The notes under the pieces: generated by a model
The model's input: only the letters and a program-made list of their open reading frames with translations
Databases searched by the model: none
What the model was told of the DNA's origin: nothing
Translations under genes and position numbers: made by a program
In this document: positions 1 to 8,993 of the stretch, one piece after another
Layout of the letters: each line of letters starts with the position of its first letter
Position numbering within the stretch: the first letter of the stretch is position 1
NCBI RefSeq assembly: GCF_021497945.1
Contig: NZ_CP046524.1
Location: 655,501 to 719,500 of the forward strand
Direction: 5' to 3'
DNA length: 64,000 nucleotides
From: Streptococcus oralis
Lineage (GTDB): Bacteria > Bacillota > Bacilli > Lactobacillales > Streptococcaceae

Positions 1-531
1 CCACGTACCGATACGGTTGAATTGCGTAAGGAAATCGGTATGGTCTTTCAACAGCCCAATCCTTTCCCTATGTCTATCTATGAAAATGTTGTCTACGGCC
101 TACGTATCAATGGAGTCAGGGATAAACATGTTTTGGATGAAGCGGTGGAAAAAGCTTTGCAACGCGCTTCTATTTGGGATGAGGTCAAGGATCGCTTGCA
201 TGATTCAGCCATTGGTCTCTCAGGTGGACAACAACAACGTGTTTGTGTTGCTCGTGTCTTAGCAACCAGTCCCAAGATTATTCTCTTGGATGAACCAACT
301 TCAGCCTTGGATCCTATCTCGGCTGGTAAGATTGAGGAAACCTTGTATGGTCTGAAAGATAAATACACCATGCTCTTGGTAACGCGTTCGATGCAACAGG
401 CCTCTCGTATCTCTGATAAAACAGGATTTTTCCTAGATGGAGATTTGATTGAGTTTAATGATACGAAGAAGATGTTCCTTTCCCCTCAAAACAAGGAAAC
501 AGAAGATTATATTACAGGAAAATTTGGATAA
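1..531 (+). CDS. pstB: Phosphate ABC transporter ATP-binding protein PstB (5' end missing)
   Basis: The reading frame is open from base 1, so the gene begins left of the window and the Walker A motif is not visible. The 176 residues seen contain the Q-loop (VFQQPNPF), the ABC signature LSGGQQQR and Walker [13 protein letters not shown], as in PstB, the cytoplasmic ATPase of the high-affinity phosphate importer PstSCAB. The H-loop reads [10 protein letters not shown], with Arg where most PstB proteins have His (VTHNMQQ); as far as I recall this is a feature of one of the two PstB paralogues of streptococci, but it should affect hydrolysis. phoU follows after 11 bases, which supports the assignment and a shared transcript. 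Confidence 0.95.
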   Translation, partial: PRTDTVELRKEIGMVFQQPNPFPMSIYENVVYGLRINGVRDKHVLDEAVEKALQRASIWDEVKDRLHDSAIGLSGGQQQRVCVARVLATSPKIILLDEPTSALDPISAGKIEETLYGLKDKYTMLLVTRSMQQASRISDKTGFFLDGDLIEFNDTKKMFLSPQNKETEDYITGKFG

Positions 532-542
532 GGAGTTGAAAG

Positions 543-1196
543 ATGTTACGATCTCAATTTGAAGAAGATTTGGAGAAATTGCACAACCAGTTCTACGCCA
601 TGGGACAAGAAGTGCTTTCGCAGATCAATCGTACAGTACGTGCCTTTGTTACGCATGACCGTGATTTGGCAAAAGAAGTTATCGAAGATGATGCAGAAGT
701 AAATGAATATGAAGTGAAGTTGGAAAAAAAATCATTTGAAATGATTGCCCTCCAACAACCTGTTTCTCAAGACCTTCGTACCGTCTTGACCGTTCTCAAG
801 GCAGTGTCAGACGTGGAACGCATGGGAGATCATGCAGTGTCTATCGCTGAGGCGACCATTCGTATGAAGGGGGAGCAACGTATCCCTTCTGTTGAAGAAG
901 AAATCAAAAAGATGGGACGCGACGTGAAAAACTTCGTTGAAGCAGCCCTAGATCTCTATCTCAACGGTTCTGTGAATCAAGCCTACGAAGTAGCAGCTAT
1001 GGACGAAAAAATCAACCATTACTTTGATAGCATCCGAGATTTGGCTACAGAAGAAATCAAGAAAAATCCTGAAGCTATCGTTACAGGTCGTGATTATTTC
1101 CAAGTCATTTCTTTCTTGGAGCGTATCGGAGACTATGCAAAAAATATCTGTGAATGGGTTGTTTACTTTGAAACAGGTAAAATCGTCGAACTCTAA
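543..1196 (+). CDS. phoU: Phosphate transport system regulator PhoU
   Basis: The 217-residue protein has the length and the two tandem three-helix-bundle repeats of PhoU, with the acidic metal-binding motifs seen as E/DxxxD patterns (for example near VERMGDHA and LERIGDYA, the same position in each repeat). PhoU is a peripheral cytoplasmic protein that restrains Pst uptake and signalling when phosphate is ample. The start ATG follows an AGGAG-type ribosome site and lies 11 bases after pstB, so it is co-transcribed with the pst operon. A strong intrinsic terminator follows at 1218-1254. Confidence 0.96.
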   Translation: MLRSQFEEDLEKLHNQFYAMGQEVLSQINRTVRAFVTHDRDLAKEVIEDDAEVNEYEVKLEKKSFEMIALQQPVSQDLRTVLTVLKAVSDVERMGDHAVSIAEATIRMKGEQRIPSVEEEIKKMGRDVKNFVEAALDLYLNGSVNQAYEVAAMDEKINHYFDSIRDLATEEIKKNPEAIVTGRDYFQVISFLERIGDYAKNICEWVVYFETGKIVEL

Positions 1197-1217
1197 GAAA
1201 TGGATTAAATATGCACT

Positions 1218-1254
1218 AAAAAGACTAATCAACTCAGATTAGTCTTTATTTTTG
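1218..1254 (+). terminator. Intrinsic terminator after phoU
   Basis: An 11-bp perfect stem (1220-1230 with 1237-1247) with a 6-base loop is followed by a T-rich tail; it closes the pst-phoU operon. Confidence 0.9.
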
Positions 1255-1294
1255 AATAAAAAGGAATTTTTTTGAAATGAAAATTCTGAAAATG

Positions 1295-1323
1295 TTGACA
1301 AGTATTTTCAAATAAGTTATAAT
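1295..1323 (+). promoter_or_regulatory. Consensus sigma-A promoter for the amino-acid binding lipoprotein
   Basis: Perfect TTGACA (1295-1300) and TATAAT (1318-1323) hexamers are separated by 17 bases; the gene starts 31 bases downstream. It implies strong independent transcription of a single-gene unit between two terminators. Confidence 0.9.
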
Positions 1324-1354
1324 TATTCAGAAAAAACAGAAAGGTCGTTTATTT

Positions 1355-2170
1355 ATGAAATTTAAGGAATGGATATTAGTTGTGTGTAGCATGCTTGTCA
1401 GCATGATTTTAGTAGCTTGTCAATCCAGTACGGATAGTTCCCAGTCTGCTGTGGAGGCTATCAAACAAAAAGGAAAGCTAGTCGTTGCGACCAGCCCAGA
1501 CTATGCACCATTTGAATTCCAAGCCTTGGTAGATGGTAAAAACCAAGTAGTTGGGGCAGATATTGATATGGCTCAAGCGATTGCGGATGAACTTGGAGTT
1601 AAGCTTGAAATCTCTAGTATGAGTTTTGACAATGTCTTGACCAGCCTTCAAACTGGAAAGGCTGATTTGGCTATTGCAGGAATTAGTGCCACAGATGAGA
1701 GAAAGGAAGTCTTTGACTTTTCAATTCCTTACTATGAAAACAAGATGAGTTTCTTGGTTAGAAAAGCCGATTTAGACAAGTACAAGGATCTTTCAAGTCT
1801 CGCAAGTGCCAATATCGCAGCTCAAAAGGGAACTGTTCCAGAAACCATGGTCAAGGAACAATTGCCAAATGCCCAATTAACATCTTTGACCAATATGGGT
1901 GAAGCAGTCAATGAATTGCAGGCTGGGAAAGTGGATGCTGTTCATATGGATGAACCAGTTGCTCTAAGTTATGCAGGTAAAAACTCAGACCTTGCCGTTG
2001 CGACAGCTACTTTGACGATGAAAGATGGCGAAGCCAATGCCGTTGCTATCAAGAAGGATCAATCAGACTTAAAAGCAGTAGTGGATAAGGTTATCCAAAA
2101 ATTAAAAGATGATGGAACGTACCAAACCTATCTAGAAAAAGCAGCGAAACTAACAGAAGTTGAACAGTAA
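1355..2170 (+). CDS. Amino-acid ABC transporter substrate-binding lipoprotein
   Basis: The 271-residue protein starts with a lipoprotein signal peptide: basic N-terminus, hydrophobic core and lipobox LVAC with Cys22 as the lipidated residue. The rest is a family 3 extracellular solute-binding fold (SBP_bac_3): ATSPDYAPFEF near residue 46, GADIDMAQAIADELG near 68 and DLAIAGISATDERK near 100 are typical of polar amino-acid binders. It would sit on the outer face of the membrane and deliver an amino acid to a permease and ATPase that are not encoded here, so it is an orphan binder flanked by terminators. The exact ligand cannot be read from the sequence. Confidence 0.9.
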   Translation: MKFKEWILVVCSMLVSMILVACQSSTDSSQSAVEAIKQKGKLVVATSPDYAPFEFQALVDGKNQVVGADIDMAQAIADELGVKLEISSMSFDNVLTSLQTGKADLAIAGISATDERKEVFDFSIPYYENKMSFLVRKADLDKYKDLSSLASANIAAQKGTVPETMVKEQLPNAQLTSLTNMGEAVNELQAGKVDAVHMDEPVALSYAGKNSDLAVATATLTMKDGEANAVAIKKDQSDLKAVVDKVIQKLKDDGTYQTYLEKAAKLTEVEQ

Positions 2171-2175
2171 AAAAG

Positions 2176-2212
2176 AAAGCAGAGTTGGAGTCTAATCCAA
2201 TTCTGCTTTTAT
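2176..2212. terminator. Bidirectional terminator between convergent genes
   Basis: A 14-bp stem with one wobble pair (2176-2189 with 2196-2209) has A-runs upstream and T-runs downstream, so it can serve both the lipoprotein gene and the convergent regulator whose stop lies in the loop. Confidence 0.85.
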
Positions 2213-3463
2213 GTATTGTAATAGTGCTTCTAGATTTTCGAGAGAGACTTTGGCAAACTGATAAGGGCAGGCTTCCAAATAAGCCTCTTCAAAGAAGTCT
2301 AGTTTGAGTGAGCTATGCTTTAAACTGGCAATTTTAGGATAATTTCTCAAATCAAGGAGAATCCCATCATATAGAGGATAGTAGGGCAAGGGACAGGTAT
2401 TTGTTTCAAGTACTTCCTTTATCCGAGTTTGATAGTTCTCTTGAAGGGTCAGTCGAGCCAGTCTATTTTTTTCAAATAACTGACTATCGATGTAAAGAGA
2501 GAGAGCCTTTTGCATGATGAGATTGCTGTCATAGTCCAGGATATTTTTGTAGGAAACAAAGGCCTCTTTTAGGGCATTTGGGAGAATGAGGGCGGTGATA
2601 CGAAGGGCTGGAAAGAGACTTGTTGAAAAGGATTTGATGTAAATGACGCGATCCTCAGTGTCCAGATAGTGGAAGGTCTGGCTTTTTTTAGGGTCTAGGT
2701 CTCCTAGATAGTCATCCTCTACGATGTAAACACCATACTGATTTGCTAGATCCAGAATGGCCCTTTTTTCCTGATCAGAATAGGAATGACCTAGGGGATA
2801 GTGGAAGCGAGGAATGGTATAGAAGAACTTGATTTTTCCAGATTTGAACTGTTCTTCTAGTTTGTCAAGGTCAATTCCATCGATTCGGCGTTCAATGGTC
2901 CTGTAGGTCAATCCCTGAGCGACCAAGAGACGATTCATCCGGTGATAAGTCGGCTGTTCGACCAAAATCTCCTCTCCCTTACTAGGAAAGGCAATCTGAG
3001 AAAGGATAAAGAGAGCTTGCTGGGTGCCAGATGTTAAAACCAGTTGGTCGGTTTTGCAGTAGAGGGCTTGGTTGAAAAGAAGCTGATGGACAGATTGCCT
3101 TAGTTCCTCAAGACCTTCTTGGTTGTCATAGTAGTTAAAGAGGTAGTTTTCCCGGCCAATCAGTGTTTCATTGACGCAGAGTCGGAAGTCGTCATAGGCA
3201 CTGGCATGTTCGTCAGTGACTTCGATTTCCAAGTCTTGGTGCTGTCCTTGTTCTAGAACATAGTAGCCACTTTGGGGTTTGGCATAGAGGTATTGTTCAT
3301 GGCGTAATTCCAGTAGGGCTCGTTGGATAGTGTCCTTGCTACAGTGGAAGTCTTGGCTCAGTTGACGGATGGAGGGAAGCCGGCTACCTGTTGGGAATTT
3401 TCCTGATTCAATCCCCTTTTTTAGAAAGGAAACGACTGCTTGGTATTTACTTTCTTTCTTCAT
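2192..3463 (-). CDS. MocR/PdxR-type regulator (GntR wHTH fused to an aminotransferase-like domain)
   Basis: Residues 1-70 form a GntR-type winged helix (GSRLPSIRQLSQDF), and residues about 105-420 an aspartate-aminotransferase fold. The PLP pocket is intact: LTSGTQQAL for phosphate, EDDY with Asp at about 250 for the pyridine nitrogen, and the Schiff-base lysine in YIKSFSTSL (Lys277). MocR regulators bind PLP or its amino-acid adducts and control genes such as pdxST or GABA use. A GGAGG ribosome site sits upstream of the start. It is divergent from budA across 144 bases, so budA is a possible target; no pdxST genes are in view. The natural ligand and regulon are unknown. Confidence 0.88.
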   Translation of the reverse strand: MKKESKYQAVVSFLKKGIESGKFPTGSRLPSIRQLSQDFHCSKDTIQRALLELRHEQYLYAKPQSGYYVLEQGQHQDLEIEVTDEHASAYDDFRLCVNETLIGRENYLFNYYDNQEGLEELRQSVHQLLFNQALYCKTDQLVLTSGTQQALFILSQIAFPSKGEEILVEQPTYHRMNRLLVAQGLTYRTIERRIDGIDLDKLEEQFKSGKIKFFYTIPRFHYPLGHSYSDQEKRAILDLANQYGVYIVEDDYLGDLDPKKSQTFHYLDTEDRVIYIKSFSTSLFPALRITALILPNALKEAFVSYKNILDYDSNLIMQKALSLYIDSQLFEKNRLARLTLQENYQTRIKEVLETNTCPLPYYPLYDGILLDLRNYPKIASLKHSSLKLDFFEEAYLEACPYQFAKVSLENLEALLQYIKAELD

Positions 3464-3536
3464 TCCAGACCTCCGTTGATTTTGTTACATTGTACCTTTT
3501 TTTTGTCTCCTTTGCAATGGGAAAAGCATTCCCCCT

Positions 3537-3565
3537 TTCACATCTAGGAGCAAATGTGGTATACT
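3537..3565 (+). promoter_or_regulatory. Promoter of budA
   Basis: TTCACA (3537-3542), 17 bases, then TATACT (3560-3565) with an extended -10 TG. It lies in the divergent space between the MocR gene and budA, where a regulator could act on both. Confidence 0.65.
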
Positions 3566-3607
3566 TAGAAAGTATGATGATTCATTGAAAAGAAGATAAG
3601 AAAGAGA

Positions 3608-4339
3608 ATGGATAGAAAAGTGCAGGAACCGGTAAAATTATTTCAATACAATACTCTAGGTGCCCTAATGGCTGGTCTCTATGGCGGAACCATGACAGTG
3701 GGAGAATTGCTGGAGCATGGCGACCTTGGTTTGGGAACCCTTGATTCGATTGATGGGGAGTTGATTGTCCTTGATGGCAAGGCTTATCAAGCTAAAGGTT
3801 CAGGGGAACAACCTGAAATTGTAGAAGTGTCACCTGATGCCCTTATCCCTTATGCGGCAGTCGTTCCCCATCAGGCAGAAGTGATTTTCCGCCAGCGCTT
3901 TGAGATGACTGACAAGGAATTGGAAAAGCGAATTGAGTCCTACTATGATGGGGAGAATCTTTTTCGTTCTATCAAGATTCATGGGGAATTCGCCCACATG
4001 CATGTACGGATGATTCCTAAATCCACACCTGATACCAAGTTTGCTGATGTCGCGACTCACCAACCTGAATATAGCCGTGAAAATGTATCGGGAACCATCG
4101 TTGGATTTTGGACACCAGAGATTTTCCATGGGGTCAGTGTAGCGGGTTACCATTTGCACTTTATCTCAGACGATTTGACTTTTGGTGGGCATGTGATGGA
4201 CTTTGTTATCAAAGAAGGAATGATTGAGGTTGGGGCAGTCGACCAGTTGGACCAACGTTTTCCAGTCCAAGATCGCCAGTATTTATTTGCCAAATTTAAC
4301 GTTGACGAGATGAAGAAAGACATTGATAAGTCAGAATAG
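3608..4339 (+). CDS. budA: Alpha-acetolactate decarboxylase
   Basis: The 243-residue cytoplasmic enzyme converts (S)-alpha-acetolactate to (R)-acetoin with release of CO2, which diverts pyruvate to a neutral product and limits branched-chain amino-acid precursors. The zinc ligands are visible as His182, His184 (GYHLHF) and His195 (FGGH); the 2- and 11-residue spacing is that of known enzymes. The conserved N-terminal LGALMAGLYGG and GDLGLGT are present and the length is normal. It is followed 9 bases later by a YhfC-like gene, probably in the same transcript. The symbol aldB or aldC is used in other lactic bacteria. Confidence 0.96.
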   Translation: MDRKVQEPVKLFQYNTLGALMAGLYGGTMTVGELLEHGDLGLGTLDSIDGELIVLDGKAYQAKGSGEQPEIVEVSPDALIPYAAVVPHQAEVIFRQRFEMTDKELEKRIESYYDGENLFRSIKIHGEFAHMHVRMIPKSTPDTKFADVATHQPEYSRENVSGTIVGFWTPEIFHGVSVAGYHLHFISDDLTFGGHVMDFVIKEGMIEVGAVDQLDQRFPVQDRQYLFAKFNVDEMKKDIDKSE

Positions 4340-4348
4340 GAGAAAAAG

Positions 4349-5104
4349 ATGACACTACATATTATCCTTACCATGATCGCTTTGGTTTTAGTCCTAGTAG
4401 GTGGGACTTGGTATGCAAAAAAACGCTTTAAGATCTCTCTTGCAGTGATGGGCTTGGGGGCAATCGCATTTTTTGTTTCTTCTCAAGTGTTAGAGAAGAT
4501 GGTTCACCTTCTGGTACTTCATCCACAAAAAGACGGAACCATTGCGCTCATGCAGGAGCAACCTTTCCTATATGTTCTTTATGCGATTGCTATGGCTGCC
4601 CTTTTTGAGGAAACTGCCCGCCTTGTCTTTTTTAAATGGTTGGAGAAAAAGAGAAGTCTAGAAGATAGAGATGCTTTGGCTTATGGTTTGGGACATGGGG
4701 GCTTGGAGATGCTCTATCTCGGAATGGGAAGCTTGATTAGTCTTTTGATTCTCTTTTCACTCATCCAGTCTTCAAATACTGATGTAGCCAATCTCCTTCC
4801 AAAGTCTACCCTTGAAACGGTTCAGTCTCTTTCTGTATGGCAGGTTTATTTACTAGGGCTTGAGCGTGTGCTTGCTCTGGTTCTGCAAATTGGTCTTTCC
4901 ATCTGGGTCTATCAAAGTGTTAGCCAAAAGAAATGGATTTACCTCGTTGCTGCCTATGGTTTGCATGCCTTGTTTGACTTGGCTCCAGCTTTATCTCAAG
5001 TGGGATGGATTGCAAATCCACTTCTAGTGGAGGTCATTCTTCTTTTAGAAGTACTAGCCTTTATCTGGCTAACAAAATCTACATTTTGGAAAAAATCATC
5101 ATAA
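4349..5104 (+). CDS. YhfC-family intramembrane metalloprotease-like protein
   Basis: The 251-residue protein is predicted to have about seven membrane segments. It carries EETARL near residue 88 and GHGGLEML near 114, the two conserved glutamate and histidine motifs of the YhfC family, distantly related to CPBP intramembrane proteases. Substrate and role are not known. An AGGAG site lies just before the ATG and the gene follows budA by 9 bases. A terminator at 5102-5127 ends the unit. Confidence 0.8.
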   Translation: MTLHIILTMIALVLVLVGGTWYAKKRFKISLAVMGLGAIAFFVSSQVLEKMVHLLVLHPQKDGTIALMQEQPFLYVLYAIAMAALFEETARLVFFKWLEKKRSLEDRDALAYGLGHGGLEMLYLGMGSLISLLILFSLIQSSNTDVANLLPKSTLETVQSLSVWQVYLLGLERVLALVLQIGLSIWVYQSVSQKKWIYLVAAYGLHALFDLAPALSQVGWIANPLLVEVILLLEVLAFIWLTKSTFWKKSS

Positions 5105-5127
5105 AAAGAGGGAAACCTCTTTTTTTA
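5102..5127 (+). terminator. Terminator after yhfC-like gene
   Basis: An 8-bp stem of AAAAGAGG with CCTCTTTT across a four-base loop, followed by T residues. Confidence 0.8.
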
Positions 5128-5214
5128 CGCAATGCTTTGACACCAAGAATTTTCCTGTCGTCAAAAGCCCTTAAAAATGGTATAATGAAATGACTTTACA
5201 AAAGGATGAGAGAT

Positions 5215-6120
5215 ATGACATTCGTAACTAAAATACAAGAACAATTAGAAGGAATCGATATTCGTTTTAAGGAGCCCTTGAAGACTTATACCTATACCAA
5301 GGTAGGAGGTCGAGCGGATTACCTAGTTTTGCCACGAAATCGCTATGAGATGGCGCGTGTTGTCCAATTTGCCAATCAGGAGAATATTCCTTGGATGGTG
5401 CTAGGAAATGCCAGCAATATCATCGTTCGTGAAGGTGGAATCCGTGGTTTTGTCATCTTGTGTGACAAACTCAATAACGTTTCTGTTGATGGTTACACTA
5501 TTGAAGCAGAAGCGGGTGCTAATTTGATCGAGACAACACGTATTGCACTTCGTCATAGTTTGACTGGTTTTGAGTTTGCTTGTGGCATCCCTGGAAGCAT
5601 CGGTGGTGCTGTCTTTATGAATGCGGGTGCCTACGGAGGAGAGATTGCTCACATTTTGCAGTCTTGTAAGATTCTGACCAAGGAAGGGGAAATTGAAACC
5701 TTGTCAGCCAAGGACTTGGCTTTTGGTTACCGCCATTCAGCTATTCAGGATTCTGGGGCCATTGTCTTGTCAGCTAAATTTGCCCTAGCTCCAGGAAATT
5801 ATCAGGTTATCAAACAGGAAATGGATCGCTTGACGCACCTTCGCGAACTCAAACAACCTCTAGAATACCCATCTTGTGGTTCAGTCTTTAAGCGTCCAGT
5901 GGGGCATTTTGCAGGTCAGTTGATTTCAGAGGCTGGATTGAAAGGCTATCGTATCGGTGGTGTTGAAGTATCTGAAAAGCACGCTGGTTTCATGATCAAT
6001 GTTGCTAACGGAACAGCTAAAGACTACGAGGACTTGATTCAATCTGTTATTGAAAAGGTAAAGGAACATTCAGGCGTCACCCTTGAGAGGGAAGTCCGAA
6101 TCCTGGGTGAGAAGGAGTAA
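5215..6120 (+). CDS. murB: UDP-N-acetylenolpyruvoylglucosamine reductase MurB
   Basis: This cytoplasmic flavoenzyme reduces UDP-GlcNAc-enolpyruvate to UDP-MurNAc in peptidoglycan synthesis. The 301-residue protein shows the FAD-binding stretch with GNASNI and VREGGIRG, then [26 protein letters not shown] and the catalytic-serine region SCGSVFKRP. The start at 5215 is preferred over the in-frame ATG at 5206 because the GGATGAG site then has proper spacing. A TATAAT at 5181-5186 lies upstream. The potABCD genes follow after a 158-base structured gap, as is usual in this genus. Confidence 0.96.
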   Translation: MTFVTKIQEQLEGIDIRFKEPLKTYTYTKVGGRADYLVLPRNRYEMARVVQFANQENIPWMVLGNASNIIVREGGIRGFVILCDKLNNVSVDGYTIEAEAGANLIETTRIALRHSLTGFEFACGIPGSIGGAVFMNAGAYGGEIAHILQSCKILTKEGEIETLSAKDLAFGYRHSAIQDSGAIVLSAKFALAPGNYQVIKQEMDRLTHLRELKQPLEYPSCGSVFKRPVGHFAGQLISEAGLKGYRIGGVEVSEKHAGFMINVANGTAKDYEDLIQSVIEKVKEHSGVTLEREVRILGEKE

Positions 6121-6271
6121 GGTTTCACCAGAATAGCTGCTGCTATGTCAATGGAAAGGGGGTGAAAGCCTATCGGTAGCGAAGATATATGCAGGTGGTT
6201 TTACTCCCTGCAAGAGGTAGTGGCGGCCTGACAGAGCCCTGATCTGTTAATTTATGAAAAAGAAGGAATTT
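6121..6271 (+). promoter_or_regulatory. Structured intergenic leader before potABCD (candidate riboswitch-like element)
   Basis: I recognise no known riboswitch class here, but the region folds well by eye. A 9-bp stem with one bulged G joins 6121-6129 to 6161-6170; inside it is a 5-bp hairpin (6133-6137 with 6142-6146). Downstream are a GCAGG/CCTGC hairpin (6191-6195 with 6207-6211) and an ACAGA/TCTGT hairpin (6231-6235 with 6243-6247). No U-tract terminator is seen, so control would act on translation or RNA stability. It directly precedes the weak TTG start of potA. Function is inferred from position and structure only. Confidence 0.5.
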
Positions 6272-6278
6272 ATGCCAA

Positions 6279-7436
6279 TTGAAAAAACCAATTATCGAAT
6301 TCAAAAACGTCTCTAAAGTTTTTGAAGACAGCAACACCAAGGTTCTCAAAGACATCAACTTTGAGTTGGAAGAAGGGAAATTTTACACTCTTTTAGGCGC
6401 ATCTGGTTCAGGAAAATCAACCATTCTAAACATCATTGCAGGTTTACTGGATGCGACGACAGGAGATATTTTGCTGGACGGTGTGCGGATCAACGACATC
6501 CCAACCAACAAGCGAGACGTCCATACGGTTTTCCAATCCTATGCCTTGTTTCCACATATGAATGTGTTTGAAAATGTTGCCTTTCCACTCCGCTTGCGTA
6601 AAATCGACAAGAAAGAAATCGAACAACGTGTAGCGGAAGTTCTCAAGATGGTTCAGTTGGAAGGTTATGAGAAACGTTCTATCCGTAAACTTTCTGGAGG
6701 ACAACGTCAGCGTGTGGCCATTGCCCGTGCCATCATTAACCAACCCCGTGTGGTCTTGCTGGACGAGCCTTTGTCTGCGCTGGACTTGAAATTAAGAACA
6801 GACATGCAGTACGAACTGCGTGAACTGCAACAACGATTGGGGATTACCTTTGTCTTTGTCACTCACGATCAGGAGGAAGCCTTGGCTATGAGTGACTGGA
6901 TTTTTGTTATGAATGATGGCGAGATTGTTCAGTCTGGAACGCCTGTGGACATCTACGATGAGCCGATCAACCACTTTGTTGCCACCTTTATCGGTGAGTC
7001 CAACATCTTGCCAGGAAACATGATTGAGGACTACTTGGTCGAGTTCAATGGCAAACGCTTTGAAGCGGTCGACGGGGGGATGAAGCCAAATGAGCCTGTT
7101 GAGGTTGTCATTCGTCCAGAAGACTTGCGCATTACCCTTCCTGAAGAAGGCAAGCTCCAAGTTAAGGTTGATACCCAGCTTTTCCGTGGGGTTCACTACG
7201 AGATTATCGCCTATGACGAACTCGGAAATGAATGGATGATCCACTCGACTCGTAAGGCCATTGTGGGTGAGGAAATCGGTCTGGACTTTGAGCCAGAAGA
7301 CATCCACATCATGCGTCTCAACGAAACCGAAGAAGAGTTCGATGCTCGTATCGAAGAATACGTAGAAATCGAAGAGCAAGAAGCAGGTCTGATTAACGCG
7401 ATCGAGGAGGAAAGAGATGAAGAAAACAACCTCTAA
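6279..7436 (+). CDS. potA: Spermidine/putrescine ABC transporter ATP-binding protein PotA
   Basis: The 385-residue ATPase drives polyamine import by PotABCD. It shows Walker [10 protein letters not shown] (residues 40-48), signature LSGGQRQR, Walker [14 protein letters not shown]-loop VTHDQEEA and a C-terminal TOBE domain ([10 protein letters not shown]). The N-terminus [13 protein letters not shown] requires the TTG at 6279. A better placed ATG at 6272, five bases after AGAAGG, is in another frame and opens only a 14-codon ORF ending at 6316 that overlaps the potA start. The last 20 bases overlap potB, showing translational coupling. Confidence 0.95.
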   Translation: MKKPIIEFKNVSKVFEDSNTKVLKDINFELEEGKFYTLLGASGSGKSTILNIIAGLLDATTGDILLDGVRINDIPTNKRDVHTVFQSYALFPHMNVFENVAFPLRLRKIDKKEIEQRVAEVLKMVQLEGYEKRSIRKLSGGQRQRVAIARAIINQPRVVLLDEPLSALDLKLRTDMQYELRELQQRLGITFVFVTHDQEEALAMSDWIFVMNDGEIVQSGTPVDIYDEPINHFVATFIGESNILPGNMIEDYLVEFNGKRFEAVDGGMKPNEPVEVVIRPEDLRITLPEEGKLQVKVDTQLFRGVHYEIIAYDELGNEWMIHSTRKAIVGEEIGLDFEPEDIHIMRLNETEEEFDARIEEYVEIEEQEAGLINAIEEERDEENNL

Positions 7437-8223
7437 ACTCTTTGTAGTGCCCTATATGCTTTGGATTGCCCTCTTTGTTCTCGCACCCTTAGTCTTGATT
7501 TTCGGTCAATCCTTTTTCAACATTGAAGGCCAGTTTAGTTTAGAAAACTATAAATCCTACTTTGCGTCACAAAATTTGACCTATCTTAAAATGAGTTTCA
7601 ACTCTGTGCTTTATGCAGGGATTGTCACCTTGGTAACACTGCTCATCAGCTATCCAACAGCCCTCTTTTTGACCCGTCTCAAGCACCGTCAACTCTGGCT
7701 TATGCTGATTATCTTGCCAACCTGGATCAATCTGCTCCTTAAGGCCTATGCCTTTATCGGGATTTTTGGTCAAAATGGCTCTATTAACAAATTTTTGGAA
7801 TTTATCGGAATCGGTTCGCAGCAGTTGCTCTTTACCGATTTCTCCTTCATCTTTGTCGCAAGCTACATCGAGCTTCCCTTTATGATTTTGCCGATTTTCA
7901 ATGTCTTGGATGATATGGACAACAATCTTATCAATGCCAGCTATGACCTCGGTGCGACCAAGTGGGAGACCTTCCGCCATGTCATCTTCCCTCTATCGAT
8001 GAATGGAGTGAGAAGTGGGGTTCAGTCTGTCTTTATCCCAAGTTTGAGTCTCTTCATGCTGACACGCTTGATTGGTGGGAACCGCGTTATCACGCTGGGA
8101 ACGGCTATTGAGCAGAACTTTCTAACCAATGATAACTATGGAATGGGTTCTACCATCGGTGTGATCCTCATCCTGACCATGTTCATCACCATGTGGGTGA
8201 CCAAGGAAAGGAGAGAACGATGA
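7417..8223 (+). CDS. potB: Spermidine/putrescine ABC transporter permease PotB
   Basis: A 268-residue inner-membrane permease with six predicted membrane segments and the permease EAA-type loop ([20 protein letters not shown]) that contacts the ATPase. It forms the channel with PotC. An AGGAGG site inside the end of potA precedes its start, and its stop overlaps the potC start (ATGA). Length and order match the streptococcal pot operon. Confidence 0.95.
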   Translation: MKKTTSKLFVVPYMLWIALFVLAPLVLIFGQSFFNIEGQFSLENYKSYFASQNLTYLKMSFNSVLYAGIVTLVTLLISYPTALFLTRLKHRQLWLMLIILPTWINLLLKAYAFIGIFGQNGSINKFLEFIGIGSQQLLFTDFSFIFVASYIELPFMILPIFNVLDDMDNNLINASYDLGATKWETFRHVIFPLSMNGVRSGVQSVFIPSLSLFMLTRLIGGNRVITLGTAIEQNFLTNDNYGMGSTIGVILILTMFITMWVTKERRER

Positions 8224-8993
8224 AAAAATTTGCCAATCTCTACCTAGCCTTTGTCTTTATCGTCCTTTATTTGCCGATTTTTTACCTGATTGGCTACGCC
8301 TTTAATGCTGGCGATGATATGAACAGTTTTACAGGCTTTAGCTTGAGCCATTTTAAAACTATGTTTGGTGATGGCCGCCTCATGTTGATCCTCACCCAAA
8401 CCTTTTTCTTGGCCTTTTTATCAGCCTTGATTGCGACCATTATCGGGACTTTCGGTGCTATCTATATCTATCAGTCTCGTAAGAAATACCAAGAAGCCTT
8501 TTTATCACTCAATAATATCCTCATGGTTGCGCCTGACGTTATGATTGGTGCCAGCTTCTTGATTCTCTTTACCCAACTCAAGTTTTCACTTGGATTTTTG
8601 ACGGTTCTATCTAGTCACGTGGCCTTTTCCATCCCTATCGTGGTCTTGATGGTCTTGCCTCGCCTCAAGGAGATGAATGATGACATGATTCATGCGGCCT
8701 ATGACTTGGGAGCCAGCCAGTTTCAGATGTTTAAGGAAATCATGCTTCCTTACCTGACTCCGTCTATCATTGCAGGTTATTTCATGGCCTTTACCTACTC
8801 GCTTGATGACTTTGCCGTGACCTTCTTCGTAACGGGAAATGGCTTTTCAACCCTGTCAGTCGAGATTTACTCTCGCGCTCGGAAGGGGATTTCGCTAGAA
8901 ATCAATGCCCTATCTGCCCTTGTCTTTCTCTTTAGTATTATTCTAGTTGTTGGATATTACTTTATCTCACGTGAGAAGGAGGAGCAAGCATGA
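8220..8993 (+). CDS. potC: Spermidine/putrescine ABC transporter permease PotC
   Basis: A 257-residue six-segment membrane permease with the EAA loop AAYDLGASQFQMFKEIMLP. The ATG at 8220 is chosen, not the upstream in-frame ATG at 8193, because a GGAGAG site precedes it by four bases and the start overlaps the potB stop. Its own stop overlaps the potD start by four bases, so the four pot genes are translationally linked. Confidence 0.95.
   Translation: MKKFANLYLAFVFIVLYLPIFYLIGYAFNAGDDMNSFTGFSLSHFKTMFGDGRLMLILTQTFFLAFLSALIATIIGTFGAIYIYQSRKKYQEAFLSLNNILMVAPDVMIGASFLILFTQLKFSLGFLTVLSSHVAFSIPIVVLMVLPRLKEMNDDMIHAAYDLGASQFQMFKEIMLPYLTPSIIAGYFMAFTYSLDDFAVTFFVTGNGFSTLSVEIYSRARKGISLEINALSALVFLFSIILVVGYYFISREKEEQA

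Noticed and set aside
3391..3588. 65-residue frame upstream of budA
   Set aside because: Overlaps the MocR gene start and the budA promoter; no ribosome site.
6792..7379. 195-residue frame opposite potA
   Set aside because: Antisense reading of a well-conserved gene; no promoter or ribosome site.
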